Shown one piece after another: positions 54,460 through 54,705 of a stretch of 54,705 nt of DNA. The DNA is from an uncultured Paracoccaceae bacterium (GTDB taxonomy: Bacteria > Pseudomonadota > Alphaproteobacteria > Rhodobacterales > Rhodobacteraceae). The stretch lies in NCBI GenBank assembly GCA_947501025.1, contig CANMUM010000011.1, positions 1 to 54,705 on the forward strand, given 5' to 3'. The translations under genes were made by a program, and so were the position numbers. Within the stretch, counting starts at the first letter, position 1. Each line of letters opens with the position of its first letter. The notes below the pieces were generated by a model, which saw only the letters and a list, made by a program, of their open reading frames with translations, was not told the origin of the DNA and ran no database searches.

Positions 54460-54705
54460 GGCAACGAAGATGAAGAAAAATCTGATAATTCAAAAGAGGC
54501 GGCTAATCGCCTCATGAAAGGCATTCGTCGCAAGACGGGCAAACATTATTGGGCTGAAGAAAAATTCGTATTGTTTTAGCGTGCTTGCGCGAAGAAGACA
54601 GCATCGCTGCTTTTTGCTGGCGCGAGGGTGTCAAGCCCCCTTTGTTTGTGCCAATTTTATGGTCGTAGTTTCGGGTATTGGTGGTCGCATTTTTAATGAG
54701 GCATG
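54460..54705 (+). pseudogene. IS3-family orfA remnant
   Basis: One frame gives GNEDEEKSDNSKEAANRLM then KGIRRKTGKHYWAEEKF and soon a stop. A one-base shift at about 54565 recovers KIRIVLACLREEDSIAAFCW then REGV. Together this matches IS3-type OrfA (RRKTRKHYSAEEKIRIVL and so on). There is no start codon in frame. TGTCCAGAT at 54412 may be the left end. The element runs off the window. Confidence 0.75.

Overview
This window looks like a chromosomal segment of an AT-leaning alphaproteobacterium, probably near Rhodobacterales or Hyphomicrobiales. The gene order points that way: a murA, DUF2948, hisD, UPF0262, low-molecular-weight phosphatase run; a suf operon led by an IscR with a single cysteine; DUF1127 and DUF1272 proteins beside a LysR regulator; and coaD followed by two cyclophilins. 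The placement rests on gene content and recalled synteny, not on a phylogeny.

Positions 1 to about 40,376 are core genome. In order they hold: the end of nicotinamide phosphoribosyltransferase and its NrtR regulator; a short-Q-loop cytochrome bd oxidase with a tiny third subunit; manC; pyrG; secG; ppk2; ssb; a lytic transglycosylase; an orphan SUKH protein; a TbpB-like surface lipoprotein; uvrA; small membrane and lipoproteins; a CBS protein; coaD and two cyclophilins; DUF1272/DUF1127 divergent from a LysR gene; a MAPEG protein; tyrS; anmK; a hydrolase-fold protein; the Fe-S operon (iscR, unknown gene, cysteine desulfurase, sufB, two small membrane genes, sufC, sufD, YIP1-like gene, sufS); a Na+/H+ antiporter; a penicillin acylase; a 3-hydroxyisobutyrate dehydrogenase-like enzyme; RidA; and the leftward murA to phosphatase operon.

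Positions 40,407 to 52,077 are an 11.6 kb integrated island in the 3' part of a tRNA-Thr(GGT) gene. Its ends are a perfect 48 bp direct repeat, and a tyrosine integrase with an overlapping excisionase lies beside the right repeat. It carries two tightly overlapped leftward operons. One is XRE regulator, two-helix membrane protein, type IIG restriction-methylase, 94-residue unknown protein. The other is a DUF4123 protein (type VI secretion effector-adaptor family), an unknown 379-residue protein and an unknown membrane-anchored 284-residue protein. The last two look like an effector and immunity pair, because a degraded second copy of exactly their gene junction lies just downstream. No VgrG, Hcp or Tss gene is present.

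Positions 52,191 to the end are mobile-element debris. A second integrase, related to the first, has an in-frame stop and no start codon. A second excisionase is frameshifted. There is also an IS200/IS605-like TnpA, two small unknown genes and an IS3-family orfA remnant running off the end. The right side of this tRNA-Thr locus therefore seems to be a repeatedly used insertion region.
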